Shown here piece by piece: positions 61,171 through 64,000 of a stretch of 64,000 nucleotides of DNA; positions within the stretch are counted from its first letter, which is position 1; every line of letters begins with the position of its first letter. The DNA is from Gonium pectorale (taxonomy: Eukaryota; Chlorophyta; Chlorophyceae; Chlamydomonadales; Volvocaceae). The translations under genes and the position numbers were made by a program. The stretch is from contig LSYV01000014.1 of NCBI GenBank assembly GCA_001584585.1, positions 1,784,056 to 1,848,055 of the forward strand, given 5' to 3'. Under the pieces are notes generated by a model. The model saw only the letters and a program-made list of their open reading frames with translations, ran no database searches and was not told the origin of the DNA.

Positions 61171-63019
61171 CCCCGGCATGGGCCCCATCGGCGTCAAGGC
61201 GCACCTGGCGCCCTACCTGCCCACCCACCCAATCATTCCCACCGGCGCCCTGCCCTCGCGGCCGGCGGAGCCCAAGCCCTTCGGCACCATGGCGGCCGCG
61301 CCCTTCGGCTCGTCGCTCATCCTGCCCATCTCGTACGCCTACATCAGCATGATGGGCTCGGGCGGCCTCACCATGGTGCGTCGTGAAGCCGGAGGGAGGG
61401 GCGTGCGGGCTGTGTTGGAGATATGGCACTGTTGTAGCTGCTCGCACGTGCCAACGTGGTTGCTTCTCAAGCAACTCAACTCTCGGTTCACGGAATGCTC
61501 ACTCCTCCCCGCAGGCCTCGAAGCTGGCCATCCTCAAGGCCAACTACATGGCCAAGCGCCTGGGCGGCCACTACCCCATCCTCTTCGCCGGGCCCAACGG
61601 CACCTGCGCCCACGAGTTCATCCTCGATCTGCGGCCGCTCAAGTGGGTGGCGGCGCCTGTGGGGTGGTTTAGAGTGGCGGAGGAGGGGAGGGGAATGGAG
61701 ATGAGGACGGTGCTTGTACACGGTGCTTGTGGCATGCGAGGGTGGCAAATTTGGGTCCATAGGCCACACGTTGCTATCAGCACTGCGATCGGCCTGCCGC
61801 GATCTGCTCGGCTACGGCTGCGGTCCGGATCTCAAGCCCTGCATCGCTCACAGCTGTATCCGCTCCCAGCTGTATCCGCTCCCAGCTGTATCCGCTCCCA
61901 GCTGTATCCGCTCCCAGCTGTATCCGCTCCCAGCTGTATCCGCTCCCAGCTGTATCCGCTCCCAGCTGTATCCGCTCCCTTCCGCTCTCAGCTTTTGAAG
62001 CACCCTTCCACGCCACCGGTCGCCGTGCAACACGTGCACTGAGGAACTTGCTGTCGTACGGAGCACACTGTCCTCTTTCTCGAAAGCCTGAACTGACCGT
62101 TCGCCCCCGCCCGCCGCCACCGCAGGGAGACCGCGGGCATTGAGGCCGAGGACGTGGCCAAGCGCCTGATGGACTACGGCTTCCACGCTCCCACCATGTC
62201 GTGGCCCGTGCCCGGCACTCTCATGATTGAGCCGACCGAGTCAGAGTCCAAGGACGAGCTGGACCGCTTCTGCGAGGCCATGATCTCCATCCGCGAGGTG
62301 GGGTGGGGCGGGGTGGGGTTCGAGAGCGTGGGACCCTGGGAAGGGAGCTGCGAGTCCTTATGCATGTATGTGATATCCGTTCACCTGCAACGGGCATAGA
62401 GGCAGGTCCCTGGAGCCACGGCGACACGAGGCGGCGCACCGCCTTGGGCAATGACGAAAGACAAATGAACCCAGACTTCGCAAAGAGCCGTGGTGGGAAA
62501 TAAACTATAACTTCTGAGCCCACGCAACCGTGTACGGGTCCGAGGCCATGCGCCTGGGCTGCTCGCATCCCCGCCGTCCGATGGTGCTCCCCACCCACCA
62601 GCCACCCCACGACGCGCACCGCCTTCGCTCCATTTGGGGCAGGGGCGCGCTATGCGGCCAATTGCTCTCCCCACAAGCGCGCCATCGCGCCCTCCCCGCC
62701 CCCAACACCCGGCCTCCCCGACCATAAAACCTCCCGCCCCTCGCCGGCCCTTCACCACACGCAGGAGATTCGCGAGATCGAGCACGGCAAGGCGGACAAG
62801 GAGAACAACGTGCTCAAGCACGCGCCGCACGCGCCCTCGGTGGTGCTGGCGGACAAGTGGGAGCGCCCCTACACCCGCGAGCGCGCGGCCTACCCGGCGC
62901 CGTGGGTGCGCCAGGCCAAGTTCTGGCCCACCGTTAGCCGAGTGGACAACGTGTACGGCGACCGGAACCTGATCGTACGCTGGGACGACAAGGCGGAGCC
63001 CCTGGCGGCCACCGCCTAA
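53180..63019 (+). CDS. GCSP: Glycine decarboxylase P-protein (glycine cleavage system), mitochondrial
   Basis: Seventeen phased exons: 53180-53363, 53422-53515, 53728-53913, 54882-55034, 55330-55486, 56433-56594, 57043-57279, 57601-57687, 58029-58247, 58857-59089, 59263-59422, 59836-59969, 60289-60589, 61082-61375, 61515-61642, 62126-62297 and 62765-63019. They give 1051 aa, the usual length for the family. This PLP enzyme decarboxylates glycine and loads the aminomethyl group onto lipoyl H-protein, the mitochondrial step of photorespiration. The Arg-rich N-terminus ([20 protein letters not shown]) fits a transit peptide. Landmarks: [119 protein letters not shown] [18 protein letters not shown], and the PLP-lysine motif [20 protein letters not shown] (Lys789). 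The exon 1/2 junction (58-bp intron, poorly conserved transit region) is the only uncertain part. Confidence 0.97.
58475..58547 (+). repeat. Dispersed intronic element, GCSP intron 9 copy
   Basis: Related to 62449-62522. Both start gca-tgacgaaag and end with a 23-base block (58525-58547) ataaactataacttcYgagc plus cca, which differs at one position. Confidence 0.75.
61851..61978. repeat. 16-bp minisatellite, eight exact copies
   Basis: Eight tandem copies of cagctgtatccgctcc in GCSP intron 15 (61643-62125), followed by degenerate copies to about 61995. Confidence 0.97.
62449..62522 (+). repeat. Dispersed intronic element, GCSP intron 16 copy
   Basis: Partner of 58475-58547, same orientation, in the next-but-many intron of the same gene (62298-62764). 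Confidence 0.75.
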
Positions 63020-64000
63020 GGGAAGCGGTGGAGGTGGCGGGGACCTGCTTGAAATTCTTGTAGGCCCCCTCAGGCCTGTGGGGCGCTTACAGCAACCGGG
63101 CGAAAGCCGGTTGTGGCCGGTCTCTGCGTAGGACGGAGCGGGTATGGTCACGGCGTTGCTCACAGAGCCGAGGCGAGCGGCCGGTGCTGCCTGAGGCGAT
63201 CAGGTCCAGGTGGCGCACGGCGACACATGCCGCTGCAGCGTACCCGGGGCACGGGCGCGATGAAGCGTGCACGTCTGTCCTCCGGGTTGCGGATTGTGTC
63301 CTGGTCTGGCCTGGTGGGGGGTGCAGGTAGGGGCCTGTGTGCGCGGGTTTCCGCACGATCGCGGTGGCCGGGCTGAGCGGAGAATAGATTGCATGGCTGT
63401 GGTCTTCTCGGTGGGGTTTGCCATGAGTGGCGGTGGCGGGGATAGGGCGGAGTACAGCGCGCGGGGCATGGCTCCTTTTGGAATCGGGGGGCCGCTCGGA
63501 GAGTTTCGTTTGGTGTGTGTTCTCGTGGAGGCTTGGTGGCCTGGCTTGTGATACGTATGGGCATGGTTGCTGTTTTCCCTCGGCAGTGAGTGCTGCTTGC
63601 TTTCCTTGCTGGCTGCGTTTCGCGTCTCGCTTATTTGCATGCCTATTCATACATGCCTTACGGCTATAGTTGCGTTGTCCCTAGCAGCCAACGCAAGCGA
63701 ATAAGGAGCGCGGTGCAGTGGGGTGAGGCGGGCTGGAGAAGAGCCGGAGTGCGTCCTGCTTGTGCTGGCGTGGGGGTGCTGCGGGGCCGGTTGGGTGTGG
63801 GACCGCCGGGGCGCAGCCACCCCAATGGACGAGATCTGGCGGATTTTACAGGAGAAGATTTTCTCCATATATCACCCCATTCTAGCCCCGTGTAAATCTG
63901 ACCGAAGGCAAAAGCATGCATCCGCCCGGGCTGGTGAGCGCCTTCAACGCCACCACCCATAGCCCTACTGGCGGGTACTGCAGGGAACCCGGGTACTCAG
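63020..64000. other. GCSP 3' region
   Basis: No further gene recognised. The plus-strand TGTAA at 63891-63895 is the only polyadenylation-type signal (the green-algal signal is TGTAA) I noticed after the stop. If used, the 3' UTR would be about 0.9 kb. Confidence 0.4.

Noticed and set aside
1..64000. tRNA, rRNA, CRISPR or bacterial-type operons
   Set aside because: Scanned by eye on both strands; nothing convincing. The intron-rich structure rules out a prokaryotic source.

Overview
This is nuclear DNA from a GC-rich green alga, most probably a chlamydomonadalean (volvocine, Chlamydomonas-like) species. Genes are broken by many short, phase-consistent GT-AG introns, and intergenic and intronic DNA is full of GC-rich minisatellites. 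The gene content is plant/algal: mitochondrial glycine decarboxylase P-protein, class II CPD photolyase, a plastid-type SET-domain methyltransferase and an Alfin-like PHD relic. It also includes lineage-typical G8-domain secreted proteins and F-box-like ankyrin proteins. There are no operons, Shine-Dalgarno sites or CRISPR arrays. Four runs of N mark assembly gaps.

Layout. Positions 1-6751 (minus) hold most of a G8-domain, CEMIP-like secreted protein that runs off the left edge. Positions 6752-10491 are a lower-GC intergenic stretch with a 326-bp MITE and a 502-bp gap. A two-exon RTA1-family membrane protein lies at 10492-11763 (minus). A broken protein-kinase locus (about 12700-16215, minus) and an ankyrin-repeat gene with two apparent frameshifts (16675-18899, minus) follow. 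Then come APE2 (20298-25832, minus, 8 exons, 880 aa) and a SET-domain methyltransferase (28036-32805, minus, 8 exons, 674 aa). A truncated Alfin-like pseudogene with an in-frame stop (33125-33740, minus) precedes an unrecognised secreted-protein locus with frame breaks (35112-37460, minus). A nucleostemin-type GTPase (39291-44833, minus, 10 exons, 749 aa) is head to head with class II CPD photolyase (45235-50933, plus, 11 exons, 582 aa). The window ends with glycine decarboxylase P-protein (53180-63019, plus, 17 exons, 1051 aa).

The five long intact models were built by hand: exon phases close exactly and each total CDS length is divisible by three. Biologically the genes are housekeeping and do not form one pathway. 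Two are DNA repair enzymes: APE2 for abasic or 3'-blocked ends, and photolyase for pyrimidine dimers. One is a ribosome-biogenesis GTPase sharing a 401-bp divergent promoter with the photolyase, and one is photorespiratory glycine cleavage. I found no convincing novel multi-gene system. The most unusual signals are an RTA1 (mainly fungal) family gene, a 50-bp perfect element in same-sense orientation in introns of two neighbouring genes, an over-represented palindrome GACCC-NN-GGGTC, a well-delimited MITE, and four loci with signs of gene decay.
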